Positions 26,101-39,149 of a stretch of 64,000 bases of DNA are shown in pieces; the stretch's first letter is position 1; each line of letters begins with the position of its first letter. A program made the translations under genes and the position numbers. The notes beneath the pieces were generated by a model, which was not told the DNA's origin, searched no databases, and saw nothing but the letters and a program-made list of their open reading frames with translations. This DNA comes from Caprimulgus europaeus (taxonomy: Eukaryota > Chordata > Aves > Caprimulgiformes > Caprimulgidae): NCBI GenBank assembly GCA_907165065.1, contig OU015524.1:61607295-61671294 (forward strand). Reading direction: 5' to 3'.

Positions 26101-29100
26101 GTACTATTGAAGGACTGTTTAAAAGGACTTGTTGCACAACTGTGTACAAAGCTAAGAAAATGAAGAGTTAGAATTTGTGCTATAGGAAAAAGGATAATTC
26201 TGATTAAAATTATTTTAGAGGATTTTTCTGTTGCATGAGGAAGTAATAGGATAAATATTCCCATCTATTTGACAGCCAGCTCTCTCTTCTGTTTAGGAAG
26301 GACTGGTGTCGTGCAGCACCAGTTTTTGCTCACGCAGACTATTCAAGCTTAACACAAAATCAGAGCTGCTCTGCCCAGTGTGATCTCAAGGTTTGCCCCT
26401 GGCCGAGGAGCTTCTCCGGGAGCCTTTTGTATTTCCAACTCTAAGAGCCATTTTTGAAAGCTATATCCACACAAGGTACAAGATGCTTACCCTTGGCCCT
26501 GCTACACCGCAGGCTCAGTGATTTTCCTCTCCGTGATATTCATAGCCCCAAGTGAGGCGTCTAAATTCCTCAGATGAGGCCATAGGAAGAGTTTTGAATG
26601 ACAGAACAAGAGGAACAGCAGCCAGCATGCTAAGCAAAAATGTCTCTAAGGTAGCTTCAGTACTGGCAGAGGAAGGACGCAACACAGTGCAGTCAGACAA
26701 ACTGCTGCTGCTTGCAGTAAGCAATGCAGGTGCTGCAATCTGGTTGTCTGTGGTTTTCTGCAATTACAAATCTTGCAGACACTTTAGGAATGTCTATTGT
26801 GCAGCTACAAGTCCAAGGTTACCATCAATTCTAAAAGAGAAACTTGGGAAAGCAGGAGATAAACAGAGAATAAACTCTGATTACAAAAAGTCTTAGAAAC
26901 AGTTATTTTTAGAGACAAGCTTTCCTGGCGGGACCAAGAAGAATAACTTGCTTTAAACACAGCACTGCTTTGGTTGCCTTGTCCCACTTGCACCCAGTGT
27001 AAGCGTTCCCTTGAAATGGATACAGCTGTAAGGTTCATTTTGCTACTGTGGGTTCAAAGGCCTGATTTAGTAGTGCTTCTTTCTGAATATCTAGTTGCCT
27101 GTATGCTCATTTAAAATGTTGATTGCCTTTCCTTGATGGTTTGGCTTCAGAAACATGCTGTGGAATTTAAATTCAACCCCCTCCCATGCTAATGTTGACA
27201 TTATTTGTGTGTAAACACATTACATGGGATAGCAAAAATGTAAATGAGATTTCAATGTTGAGTTGATTTATAAACGGTGAGTCTCTTAATTTATTGAAGC
27301 CTGCTTTGTGCTGTTTGCACATGATTACCAGCATATACCATACATAGGGTGCCCTTCTGTAACATGTTACAGAAAGAAGAAATGCAAAATGTATACCATT
27401 ACAGCACCAAATGAAGATCTTATTGAGCTTCAAGATGCTTTGAAACATGCAATTACTAACTTAACTCTGCCTGTGAACTTGTCCTCATTAACTCCATAAT
27501 TAGCAAGATCTTGTTTGATCTTGGAGTTCATTAGACATTGCAGCTGGAAGATTGTTTCAGTTTTAACACATCAGAATAGACAATTAAAGTGATAATAAAG
27601 AATCAATATCACTTCCCTGTTTCTTATATTTTTCCAAGGTTGCAGTGTGCCTAATTAAACCTGGTTTGAAACAGTGAGAAATTTAAAAAATAGTGTGATC
27701 ATATTTATTTTTGTTTAACAGGCTATTTAAAAGGCTGTTTGAAATGTGCCCTGAGACATGATTTTTAGCTGCACGATGAGTAAATGGATGGGAAGATTTC
27801 AGATTCAGCTGCAGAGTTAACTAGAGACTTGAATAGATGTTACACTGCATTGCCTGTGCCACGTGCAAATCCCCTTCCCTCTTTTTACTCAGTGACTGAT
27901 TCCAGCCTCATAGTTCACATCAGCTAGTGCTTCAATATCAAGAGAAAAATGTATTGAGTTCAAATTATTTACATGGCTCTGACTTTGCCTGGACACAGTC
28001 CAAACTGATAAATGTTCACCCTCGAGAGCAGCACCCTGATTCTCCATTGCCTCAGCACCTCCTTGTATGAGACAGCTGTAAAACTGGCGCACTGTTGAGT
28101 GTTTCTGCAGCAGAGCCAAGCCTGAACTCATACTGTTATGAGGGTCCATACCCCTCTTCTTTCCCTGTAGGAGGCAAACCGGGGTGCTCTTACACACAAT
28201 CAGTTCTCCAGTTGTTATCTCCAGCCTAGAAAGCAATGTAAACTGGAGGAAGGAAAGAATGGTCTGTGATCGGAAAACCTATGCTCAGGTGGACCAGAGT
28301 CTACTTTCTGTGTATCTTCTGACCGCAAAGTAACTGAACTCTAACACATTTCTGCGTCTCCATTTTCCTATGACAGAGTAAGACTCTGCAACTTAACACT
28401 GGAAGAATATATAGGAAACTTCAATGAAATTTCCTATGTAATGAAATGCAATAATGTTCTAAACAAGATTAGCAAGATTTAGCACCCTTTTTCTACATAT
28501 GTACTTCTGCCTCAATCCTTCATCATTTTCATTTAATAAGCACAGTTAACTGAAGATACAAATCATGTCACTGAGGGAGAGATGGATAATAAAGGACCAC
28601 TGAAGCACTAATCCAACTAATCTTGCCTTTGGCACTTGAATTTGTGTAGATCCCAACAGTAAATATTAAGTTCCAAATTCACCCAGTTGATTTCAGTGGT
28701 TTTCCTTCAGCCTACAGGGTGCCACATCTCTTCATGGTATTTGCAACATTTGAAATGAAATTGTTTTAAACATATTAATGCCTCGTTGATTTAAAATGAA
28801 ACAGACTCTAATTGTTGGCATTTGGGGCAGATTATAGAAATAGGGTCAGATCCCTGGCTGCTGTGAATCCATCAAAGACAACAAAATGACAGTGAGGATC
28901 CTAGCTTATGGAGCTTGGATATAATGCCCTTGATTTATGGCAGTATTAGGAAATTGCCCACACTTGAATGTTTATGTGCCAACTTGACTGTAGACAAGCA
29001 GAGATAGCAACATCTAGGCTCGATTATCTGCACTGTGACACATTTCAGTGTGTATAGTACAGATATAATTGGAAAAGAGGACTACTTCACTGGCAGCAGC

Positions 29101-29845
29101 CCCCTCCCCACACGACAGACTGAGGCTGGTCTGGTCACACCTGCACTGTCCTACTCTGGGTCTCCCCCAGGCATGGCCCTTTGCTAACCAGCACTTGAAG
29201 TACTTCTAGAAAGACCTTTTAAATCTTGCCCTGACATCAAGTCAGTTTTGCAACATGTCCTGTGTTCCCACCACCCTGTACAGCACAGATTTGCCTTGGC
29301 TTGGTGTGACTTAGTTATTTACCTCACTCACATAAGGAATGGGTCTTTGGTTGGAGCCACACAGCTCCTTCAGGGCGTGCCTTAGCTAACTGGGCAGAGT
29401 GACTAAATGAACGCTTAACCTTTTGGCCTTTGAAGCCTGAATGCCACTGGGGACCATGCTGAGTCCCCACAAGCCAAAACTGAGCCTTGCCAGCTGCTGC
29501 CTGCATCCCCTCCAGCACTTCTAACCAAGGACCGACATGAAACCTGGTATCTGGGTCAGCATTTACCTGAGGGAAGTGAGGGGAAATAGCCCCATACGAT
29601 CCAGAAGCCCCACTGCTCCTGGCCAAGGCATCGTCCTTCTGCTCTGACAGGCCCTCAGCAGATGCGTAGCTGGGCTGTGCCTGGCCCTGTCACTGCTGTA
29701 GGGCTTCTGGTCACCAAGAACCCTGCCAAAGCTGGTGAGGAGGCAGCCAGCTCCAGGCAGGCCAGACTGCACTGAAAGCCACAGCCTGCAGAAAAGTCAG
29801 GTCTAGACTTCAAGACCCTGAGAGGAAGAGTCCACAAAACACAGG
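23191..29845. other. Gene-free stretch
   Basis: AT-rich, no supported gene. From about 29090 the base composition turns GC-richer and stays so through the LTR fragment to about 31350. No frame there shows a domain. Confidence 0.55.
27440..27770. promoter_or_regulatory. Candidate conserved non-coding block
   Basis: Non-repetitive AT-rich sequence with TAATTAGC (27499-27506), GATCTTGTTTGATCTT, AATTAAAG and CCTAATTAAACC words. It resembles developmental-gene regulatory DNA in texture. No open frame or repeat explains it. Confidence 0.25.
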
Positions 29846-30460
29846 TGTTGTGGGTTGACCCTGGCTAGATGCCAGATGCCCACCAAAGCCCACTCCATCA
29901 GCTGGGCAGGGGGAGAAAAATATAACAAAAGGCTCGTGGGTGGAGATAAGGACAGAGATCACTCACCAATTACTGGCACGGGCAAAACAGACTCAACTTG
30001 GGGGAAAAAACAGATTTAATTTATTACCAATCAGACAAGAGGATAATGAGCAGTAAAACCAAATCTTAAAACACCTCCCCCACCCGTCCTTTCTTCCTGG
30101 GCTTCTCTCCTGATTTTCCACCTCCTCTCCTCTCCAGAGGCACAGGGGGACAGGGAATGGGGGTTGGGGTCAGTTTACCACATGTTGTTTCTGCTGCTCC
30201 TCCCTCCTCAGGGGGAGGACTCCTTCTCCCACACCAGCGTGGGGTCCCTCTCACGGGAGACAGTCCTCCACGAACTTCTCCAACCTGAGTCCTTCCCATG
30301 AATGACAGTTCTTCACGAGCTGCTCCAGTCTGGGTCCATTCCATGGCGTGCAGCCCTTCAGGAACAGACTGCTCCAGCACAGGTCCCCCGTGGGGTCACA
30401 AGTCCTGCCAGCAAACCTGCTCCAGTGTGGACTTCTCTCCCCAGTGGGTACAAACACGGC
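29846..30460 (-). mobile_element. Avian ERV-type LTR, partial copy
   Basis: The left edge begins TGTTGTGGGTTGACCCTGGC, a dispersed repeat I recognise from neoavian genomes as an LTR end. It is followed by characteristic CGTGGGTGGAGATAAGGACAG and CACTCACCAATTAC words. Read on the minus strand, AATAAA occurs at 30020-30025, fitting a polyadenylation signal in the 3' part of an LTR, so I place it on the minus strand with its 5' (U3) part missing on the right. It contains degenerate internal repeats of TGCTCCAG type (about 30260-30430). The right boundary is uncertain. No viral coding sequence is seen. Confidence 0.65.
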
Positions 30461-33400
30461 TGGCTCCCTGTCCACTGGCCTCAGGGCCCAGACAGCATAG
30501 GATCCATCACACTTCCTAGCACTGAGAGACAAAATGGCACCAGCTGCCTGGGTTGGGTCATCAGGACACTGTGATGGGCTGCCACCAGCCAGTGCTCTGA
30601 GGTAGCTGGTTTCTAGGCTGGCCTGGGTTGCTAGGCAGCCTCAGGGTTGGTGCTGGGTACAGGAAAAGGCCTGTCCCAGGGCTTGGCCAGGGGAGATGGC
30701 CGCCCAGGGGCAGGTGGGTAGATGATTAATCCTTTGCTCCCCAGAGGCAGCCCTCAGGGATGGCCACGTGAGTCACGCACAGTATGGGTCATGAGGGCTG
30801 AGCAGCCCCAGATTTCCAGTGCAGACTGACCTGGGGAGGTGCCAGGCCACCCCAGAGCTCTCCCTGCCATCCAGAAGGCTGGGCTGGTGGGCACCTGGAG
30901 TGCTGTGGAGGGGTTGGTGGCAGGACGCAGGCACCAAGCTGGCTGCAGCCCCACCACCTCACCCCAGGGCGGGGGTGAGGCCTGCCGACAGGAGGGCAGC
31001 TGGGCGTGAGGCTTTCAGAAGTCAAAATCCCCTCCCTTCACCTGCAAAACACACAGCATCCATGGGAGTGAGCGCCACAGGCACCTGTGGGCCACGAGGC
31101 CATTTCATACAAGTTAAGCCAGCTTCCCTACAGACAAATTTTTTCCCTTCTATTCTCCGGCTGGGAAGTCGGGAGCGAGGGAGAGTGTGCCAATGTACCC
31201 TGACCCTGCAGATCCCCTGATCCCAGGGATTTTCTCTGCCCCAAAGGGCTGGGCTCTGCCAGGCCCCCTTCCACACCAGCCCACGGGCCGAGCCACAGGC
31301 AGGGTGGCACTGCTGGAATTGGAGGAGACTGTGGGTGTAACATCTTGAATACCAAGACTAGTAACGTTTCTTCACATGGGCAATGTTTCTGTGGCAAGCA
31401 GTAGGGCCAAGTCCTCACAGCTCCACAGGTACTAGGCTTAGTTAGCATTTCATTCTCATCCCTTTTGATCCTACATGTTCTCTGATGCACATGGCAAAAT
31501 TCTTCCCTGGGCTGTTTCTTGTTAATGAAGTTATTTTAGTGCATTGTCAGGTTTGTCTTATCGTCTTTCCAAGAGACAATCTTCTATTTTTTGGCCATGC
31601 AAAGTTAAGAATCTATCCTAATTTTCTGTTCCTGTGAAATTCAGGAGGTTCATGTGCAAAAAAATAAAAGGATTCCCAGTCTCCAGGCTGATTTTTGGGA
31701 TGCTTTATTCTATTTCTAAACAGCAGGTTAATTTCAGCTGACACTTATTTATGAAAGCACAAAGTCTGGTGAGGTAATAAAAAAGTCAACTCCCAGAGAA
31801 TATACAGCCTTAGATTTTCTTACCTAACATGGTTTTATCTAGAGATTTATTAAGCAAAATAAAGATTTGGCTGGCAAATAATGTTATCAATTGCTCTATA
31901 TTTTAAAACCTTTTGAAAGCACACACAAAAAACAGATTAATTTCCTTGTATGCTATCTACTGTGGCTTATAAACACGCTTTATTCAGTGGTTAGCCAAGA
32001 AAATGTAAATTAGTTGTCTGACATTTGGGGAATTCGCATGGCTGAATTATGACTTGTATATTTGGAAAACCCATAGGGTTTGTTAGTATCCAGGTGCATG
32101 TTAATTTTAAGTCAAATGTTGAGGTGTCAGTGATGAATTAAACACATAGAAACTTCACTCACTTCTATCCTTTTACCTACTCAGAGTTAGAGGATTTGAC
32201 ACCTGAAATAAGTTTTCTGAGTGGCTGAGGGAATGATACAACTGGTCACTTGCGAGCTGACTTCTTCTCTACTGCCTTATTAGTGTTTGGCAAAGACATC
32301 TGCTCACCTGGCCCGCTTCTCACTTCTGTGCAGAGTAAAAGGGTCCCCCGTAAGATGGAGAGACAGTGCCCTTGACTGAGGCTGCCATCCCAGCTCCACT
32401 CCCCTATCTTGTGGTCAGGGAAGGATGGAGCAGTAGCCCACCATTCCCTAAACAAACCTGCCATTCAACAGGGAGAGGTTGGGAAATAATGAAGTCAGCA
32501 CATTAGTGCCTGGCCTGCTGAGCTCACAGTGCTGAAAGCTGCCGGTGAGTGAATTTCCCAGCGTTTGGAAACTTTGTCTCAGTTCTGTGGGTTTGCTCAA
32601 GTGTGCGATGGCTGTTTGCAAGGGAGCTTTCCCGCTGGGTGGGTTTGCTTTCCTCCTCACAGCCCAGGGAAGGTGAGAGCTCTCCTTCGTGTCTTCCCTG
32701 CCCCCACCGCCGCCCCTGGCTCACCCCACAAACACAATGCTCTTCCAGCAGGTCCCCTCTGCTAGGGAGTTTTTCCCTCTCCCAACTCCCACACTGGGAC
32801 ATTTTTCCACATTTCCAGGATTATGGCCATTTTCACTTAGATCTATGTGTGTTGCCTCCACATACAAAGAAACACTTGGGGACGGGATTAGTAGGATTAG
32901 AAGAGATTCACATATGTCCAGTTCAAGCAATTGGTATTCAAAGCTTTACACTTCCAAATGCCACCAAGAGAGAGAAAAGGAGCTGGGCGCTTGCTTTGCA
33001 TTTCAGCACCTTCCTGCGGGGGACAGGGCTCTTTGTCCGGGGCGGGCGGGGGGGTGGGACACACAAATGCCACCCCCCTCTTAATCCCGAACCCCTGAAC
33101 CACCAACTCTTTTCCTTCGGCACCACTGGTGGGGCTCTCGCTGAGCCCCGACAAGAAGACAGAATATCATGGCTTTCCTGTTTCTTGTTTTAGAGCAGAC
33201 CTTGTGCAGACTTGTGGCAATCTCCGCTGGGGTTTGGCAGGTGAATCAAGGTCCTCTCTCGTGTGGTTTGTTACAATATTTCTTCTCTGTTGTTGGAAGA
33301 CGAGGAAGTATCACTGGGTTTAGAACATAAAGGCACAAAAGTGTTAACAGAGTGCCTTTGCTCATATTAAGTTAAATCCTTCACATGTAAGTGGACTGTG

Positions 33401-33872
33401 CATGCGGGCAAGGTGAGGTTTTAAGATTAAAAAGTGTGGTAAGCATTTCTGATAAAGCAATTGAAAAATCTGCTTTTTCCCCTTCTGTTTTTGATAGACT
33501 GCGTCCATCACTGCCTTTAGGGCAGTGACAGTGGTGATTGCCTGGTATTATACACATCAGAAAAGGCACAGTCTATGTTACATGGTTTGCATTTTGGCAA
33601 TCACTCCAAATGTGAACAAATCATATTGTCTGAAAATTAAGAGGAGGGCTTTAATATTAGTCAGTGTAACAATCTCTGTACTATAGTGAGAGATTTTTGA
33701 AGCAGAGCAGGTGGAGCCTTTTTAAAATACATTCACCCATTAATTAATTCATTCATTCTTTTGTTCAGTCTTTCTGCTCACTTTCTGCTCACTAGGATAA
33801 AAGCTCCTGTGGAATACTAGATTGTTTGCTATGACTCATAAGGGACAAGAGCATATATAACGAGAGGGGGGG

Positions 33873-33894
33873 AAAAAAAAAAAAAAAAAAAAAA
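33873..33894 (+). repeat. poly(A) tract, 22 A
   Basis: An A run preceded by seven G and followed by GAAAGG. No clear processed pseudogene is recognisable upstream. Confidence 0.9.
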
Positions 33895-36800
33895 GAAAGG
33901 AAAACTTTTCATACCTTGTAGAATATCTTTTAAGTTGTTTTTTTTTTCTTTGCAATAAACGTATATTTGTTTTACAATTTTCAACCCCGAAAATAAATTT
34001 CAGAGTATATGAAACAGGCTAAAGGAAAATTAAAAGTTGCTAAAATAGAAAAAGTACTCTGTTAAATTATTTCCATTTACTTTTATCTTTAAAAGGCATG
34101 GAGTCCTGGGTGAGTATTAGTTGAAGTCAATATATTTAATGTTAATCTACTAATATCAGAGTAAGCCAGTATAAAGTGCAGTGAGTCTTTATTATCATTG
34201 ATAAAATGGGCCGACTTTGAGCTAATTTTTGTTAACCTGCTATTTTTGCAACTCCAGGTCTTACCTCAATAAAAATAAGTGGGAAAGGGTGCCATGAATA
34301 TCCAGATTAAAGGAACGAAGTGTATGAATTCTGGTGATTTTGATAAATCATGAAGTTTTGTGGTTTACAGGTGAGTCTATAGAATTTCAGATAGCAGGGA
34401 GGCTATCGAGTCTGTATATGTTCCCCAAATCTCCAAGGACTTCTGAATAGTTCATATACACTAACAATGCAAGACTGGGCCTCTGCAATTCAGGAAAAAG
34501 TAGCAATATCTGAAAAACTTGGAACTGCAACACACTGCATCTAAGGTTCCTATCAGCTGAGGTTCACTTAGTAACAAAGTCAATATGGAGAGGAGAAGAC
34601 AACCCAAAACATATATATCAATGAACTTCATTTTAAATTTAATTTCATTTTCAGAAGTGGTAAAAAGAATTACTTCCCACTGCAGCTGTGAACATCAGTC
34701 ATACAGAGCTATAAGATTAAAAATACATATAATTTCTTATTTCTTCCCCTTTACTTTTTGTTGTTCTGTTTATTGTTGCCCAGCCTTTCCCATCTGTCTT
34801 ACCTATTTACACAGTACTCTTCTCAGTGAAGGGTTTGCACATCTGAATGTAGCCATCTTTTTGGGGTCTGTTGGTCTCACTGAACTACAGGTAATAATTG
34901 TTAGCAAGAGTTAATGATGAGTGGATGAGATAAAATATTTACTGACCTTTATGCAAAATGGTGTGCTGGTAATTAAGAGGCAAACTATTTTCCTTGTTTT
35001 GCGTGTGTGTCATCCCACACCAGAATGATATTCTTTGTGTCTGGAATAACCTTAGAGCTCTTGCCTCCCATAAGTATATAAAATACCTGAAAGAAAAAAG
35101 GGGGCAGCATAGCAGCAGTGCCGACTGCTTGTTTTGCTGTGTAGAACCTGCCAGCAGCATTTCCGACAGCCAGGCAGAGAACTCAGGGCACTAACCTCCA
35201 CTGAGGTATTGTTCACGTCCTGTGTATTTCCAAATTAGATTCGCTGGCAGTATCTCAAGCCACTGAGTTCCATGTGAAGGCAGAGGTTTACAGGGGACTC
35301 AGCTAAGCACCCTGTCTTTGTCTTTTGGTTCAGGTGCAAAAGAATAACAGGCAAAATGGTTACAGAAGCAGTATTAGCAAACTAGAGAAGATGGCTTGTT
35401 TTTCACTCACATGTTCCCCCACGGAAATAGTTTCGCTCTGCATCAGTGGCTGAAAAGAAACTGTGAGCCCCCTTAGCTAAGCTTGGTGTCTATGACTGGC
35501 ATGGGCTCCCTTAAGATCTTATTACTAACATTTTGCTAATCAATTTCCTTCTTGGAAAACAAATGTGAAAGGGCCTGCACCCAATTAAAGCATTTTTGTT
35601 TAAAAACTAAATTATCTCGTTGGAGTAATTAAGCTCTTCCTTCCAGTACTCACTGGTTCTTTATTGCAAGGCACTACACTGGTGATTTGAATTTTAGGGG
35701 CTTGACCTCTGAGTCTATTGAAACCAAGAGACATCAGTCAGATTCAGCAAAGTTTGGTTGTGGCCCTGACAGGCCTCATAATAAGCAAACAAACACCACA
35801 ATTTGCCAGTGTTTCAACAGTTAATAATTAACCTTTGCCATAAGCTGATGAGAAAAGATTATGTCAGTGGACTCACTCATCTCTCCCCCTCTCTTTCTTT
35901 TAAGAGGCAGAGGTGGGACTTTTATGATCCTCATTACTATTGTGTCAGAGCACTTCTAAGCCTGCTCCAAGCTGCCAAGAATCACGGGCTCCCAGTGTTA
36001 TATCCACAGGTTTGTACATTTTCTGGTCCAAGGAGGACCTGTCCTGATCCCCTGTCCCAGCCAGGCTGAAGAACTGTAGGACCAAGAAAGGGCATTGATA
36101 GGCCCTGCAGCCACCAGTCTCCCACAGTACACTGTGCCTGGCCTTAAGCACTCAGCTGGCACAACTCCTTGCAGTTGCACTTCTCTGAGATGGGCCCAGG
36201 AACTGTTGTTCCCCTCGTGTGAGACATGAACCATTATGCAGACTGGGAGTTTTTTCCTGCAGGTATGGTGGGTAGCGGCCATTGGGTTACACAGTGCCAA
36301 GACTATCCTTTCCTGTGTGCCTGCTTTCTGACCATCATTCTTCTCTTTTGTACTTATGCTTGATGTTCTTTCCCTCCAGTGTATTTTATTTTCCATTTGT
36401 GGAACCGCATTTACATTAACAGTGTAACTGCTGCTGAAAACAGACAGCCTCATTTCAGCTGCAACTTTAAATAAGATGAGAATGGAGAGTGATTCAAATT
36501 GTAAGGGTGGGAAAATGTGGTTTAAATGTTGAAAAATAGTAAAGCCTCTCTAAACATTTGAAGTTTCAACAGTTCAACTAAAAGCAGTATAACAAGAGAC
36601 TCAGAAGTGATTTATAAAAACAGTCTTACGCTTCAGCCGGGACAGATTTTACCATCGTTTCTGGTGTTCATTAGCATCTCATTGCACATGTCCTCCCATG
36701 GAACAAGCCCACACAATAGAGTTCTATTCAGGGGTGGTGAAGGCAGTCCATACGCCCATCCCCAAACACTGAGACATGGTAAAGGTCTGTGAATAGACTG

Positions 36801-37849
36801 CAGATAATTTTTGTTGTGTCTTCTAGAATTTGTACTAGCCTATTAACAACCCGTAAATATTCACTTGAGACATGCATTATTTAAAATTGAGTTACAAAAT
36901 GAGACAAGGAATTTTTTTTCTTTCTCTTTAGTGAGTCTTCCATGCTTTCAAATGTCTAGTGGAAGAGTTATTCAATAATTTCTATAGCTTTATTTGTTCT
37001 TGCTATAGCTATGAAAAATACATTGTATTAAACCTATTTATTTCTGAGACAGTGAAACACGTCCATCTTTAACACCAATGTTTTTACTCTGGCCTAAGAT
37101 AACATTTCAGAAGCTTACTAAACAGCAGTGCATCTGGGGATTGTGACAGGATTTGGGGAGGGAGCAGGAGGGAGCTCTCATGTGCTCTCTGTCCGTCTCC
37201 TACTTTGTTTTTAGCTGATATTTAGTAGCCTGCATGACTTCGAGACTAACTCAGAAACCATCAACTCCTTGAGGGAGAGGGTTCTTAGAAATCAGTGGGT
37301 GAGTTTTGCTGTCAAGTGTAAAAGATGGAGAAAGTTCCCAGCAATGAGAGTGCAAACAACTGCAAGTGAAAGGTCAGAAAGAAAGACAAAGAAAACTTGC
37401 CTACTTGAGATTGTTAGCATTTTAGGTGTGAATATGGACCCGGAACATAAAAGCAAAAGAGAAAATAAATACAGGCCTTTGAGCAGCGTTACTACCTTTG
37501 ATAGTCATATCACATATCATAGACAGGTTTGTTTGCCAGGAATGCCAGGTTTAGCCCATCTTGCGGGTGTGAAGTGCACACCACCGACTGAGCTCTGTGT
37601 ACGGGAACCGAGCATCACAGTCTCATCTCTGTGGCTCTGCTTCGGAGGTAGCGCAAGTTTTATCAAACATCTAAAATTAAACTATGTAAGGGATTGTATA
37701 TTCAACAATACTGACAGGTTTTTTCTTCTGAAATTACAGAGACAGCAAAATATTTCACAGTTGACTAATATCATGGTGTTAGAAACATTCACACTGATTT
37801 TCTATAACCTTTTATCTAAATAAAATGCAGGTTTCAGGTGCATTCACTG

Positions 37850-38010
37850 TAGGAAAAAAAAAAGGAATTATATGCAAACTGTTAATTAAGTGGTTTTTAT
37901 TGTTTATGGAAACTCATTTCAGGCTTTTGGTAGGAAATATCATATATCACAGGATTAGCAATTTATACGTCTCTAATTAATTAGTCTTTAACGTTCTAAA
38001 TTTTATCACT
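37850..38010. promoter_or_regulatory. Candidate conserved non-coding block near the CpG domain
   Basis: Non-repetitive AT-rich sequence with TATGCAAA (37871-37878, octamer-like), GTTAATTAAG, and TCTAATTAATTAG (37973-37985), about 5 kb upstream of OLIG3. Function is inferred from words only. Confidence 0.25.
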
Positions 38011-39149
38011 AAGGTTTTATGCCGTATTTTTTCCAGAAGTTTTGAAAATCATTATTTAAATACAGAAAATAAAATGCCATCCTTAACTATCTGCACTGGA
38101 ATGCCCATCAGTTATTTCCTTTAAGGTTATATTCTCCCCAGAAGCAGTGCCTGGTACGGACCCGATCCTGTCGTCACCTGCAGAATAGTTTAAAGGTCTG
38201 AGTAAGGTCTCCAGTTTTGTACTTGATAAATGGGGGGAATTTTGTTCTGAACCCTTGTTGCCAACAATTTTGGTAATATATGAATGGAAAAGAACAGTCC
38301 TGTGTCCAGGCAGGGGAATATTATCTCCGGGTTTATCTGACCAGAGAATTTGACTACAGCAGCCCCTGGCAGCCTTCTCATCCCTTTCCCGTCAGAAGGG
38401 AACTCGACATTGCCCTCGTATTGCCCCGCTTCTGGGAAACAAAATAGTGATAAACACAAAAACTAAAATAGTCTTTCATCCTGTTCATTTCGGTGATGTC
38501 AAAGGGTCGGATGACAAAATACCATCAATCTGAATTATACCGTCAATCTAAACGTAATCCGGTAACACATTTTGAGCAAAACCAGCCTGCGGTTCGGGAA
38601 TCTCGGCTGTCCTCTCCAAAATGCAAGGAAGGCCGTTGAGAAACAACCGAATTTCAGCTGTAGCCCCCAGTGCGGTCTAGCACAGCCCGCTCACAGCAGC
38701 CCTCGTCTAACAGGCACCTGGCCGAGAGCCTTCTTGCAGCGCAGTCATCTCCGTTTCTTCAACAGGACCCACAACTTAGTGTAATGTGAACATTTATAAC
38801 TATTTTTATATTGAAAGCACGGTCGTCAAATGTCCAAATTAAATTAAAAGCAAGCAGAGAGAGCAAAAGCTATTAGCCATAAACCATAAAAGCTAATAGC
38901 CTTCTGATAAACCCACAAGGAAAACACATAATACTGATTTAACCTGTCTTCCTATCATGAATCAGATTCTGAGTCGCTGGCCAGGTCGATAAAGTCAAGG
39001 GAAGCTCAAAATTTAATATTCTTTCATAGAAACTCTAAGCAGGAGAAAAGTACACCCGATTTCCATCCCAGCCTCTACGAGGATAGAAAATCGGACACTG
39101 CCTGAAAGTGCAGCCATTAATGAAAACCCGCTATTTGAAAAAGCGCGAT

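Larger units (their letters stand above)
30461..39149. other. Gene-free stretch leading to the OLIG3 CpG domain
   Basis: The GC-richer segment 30461-31350 is unassigned and may contain further old repeat sequence. From 31500 the DNA is AT-rich with regulatory-looking texture (about 31560-32120, 35540-35660, 37850-38010, 38790-38960). The frames around 32549-33193 are low in recognisable content. A 9-bp inverted repeat, GCTATTAGC/GCTAATAGC, lies at about 38868-38901. Confidence 0.5.

Noticed and set aside
32549..33193. 214-codon + strand open frame
   Set aside because: Compositionally biased, no domain, and overlapped by comparable frames on both strands.
33873..33894. Poly(A) run as the tail of a processed pseudogene
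   Set aside because: No coding similarity or upstream AATAAA in position was seen, and the run is preceded by seven G.
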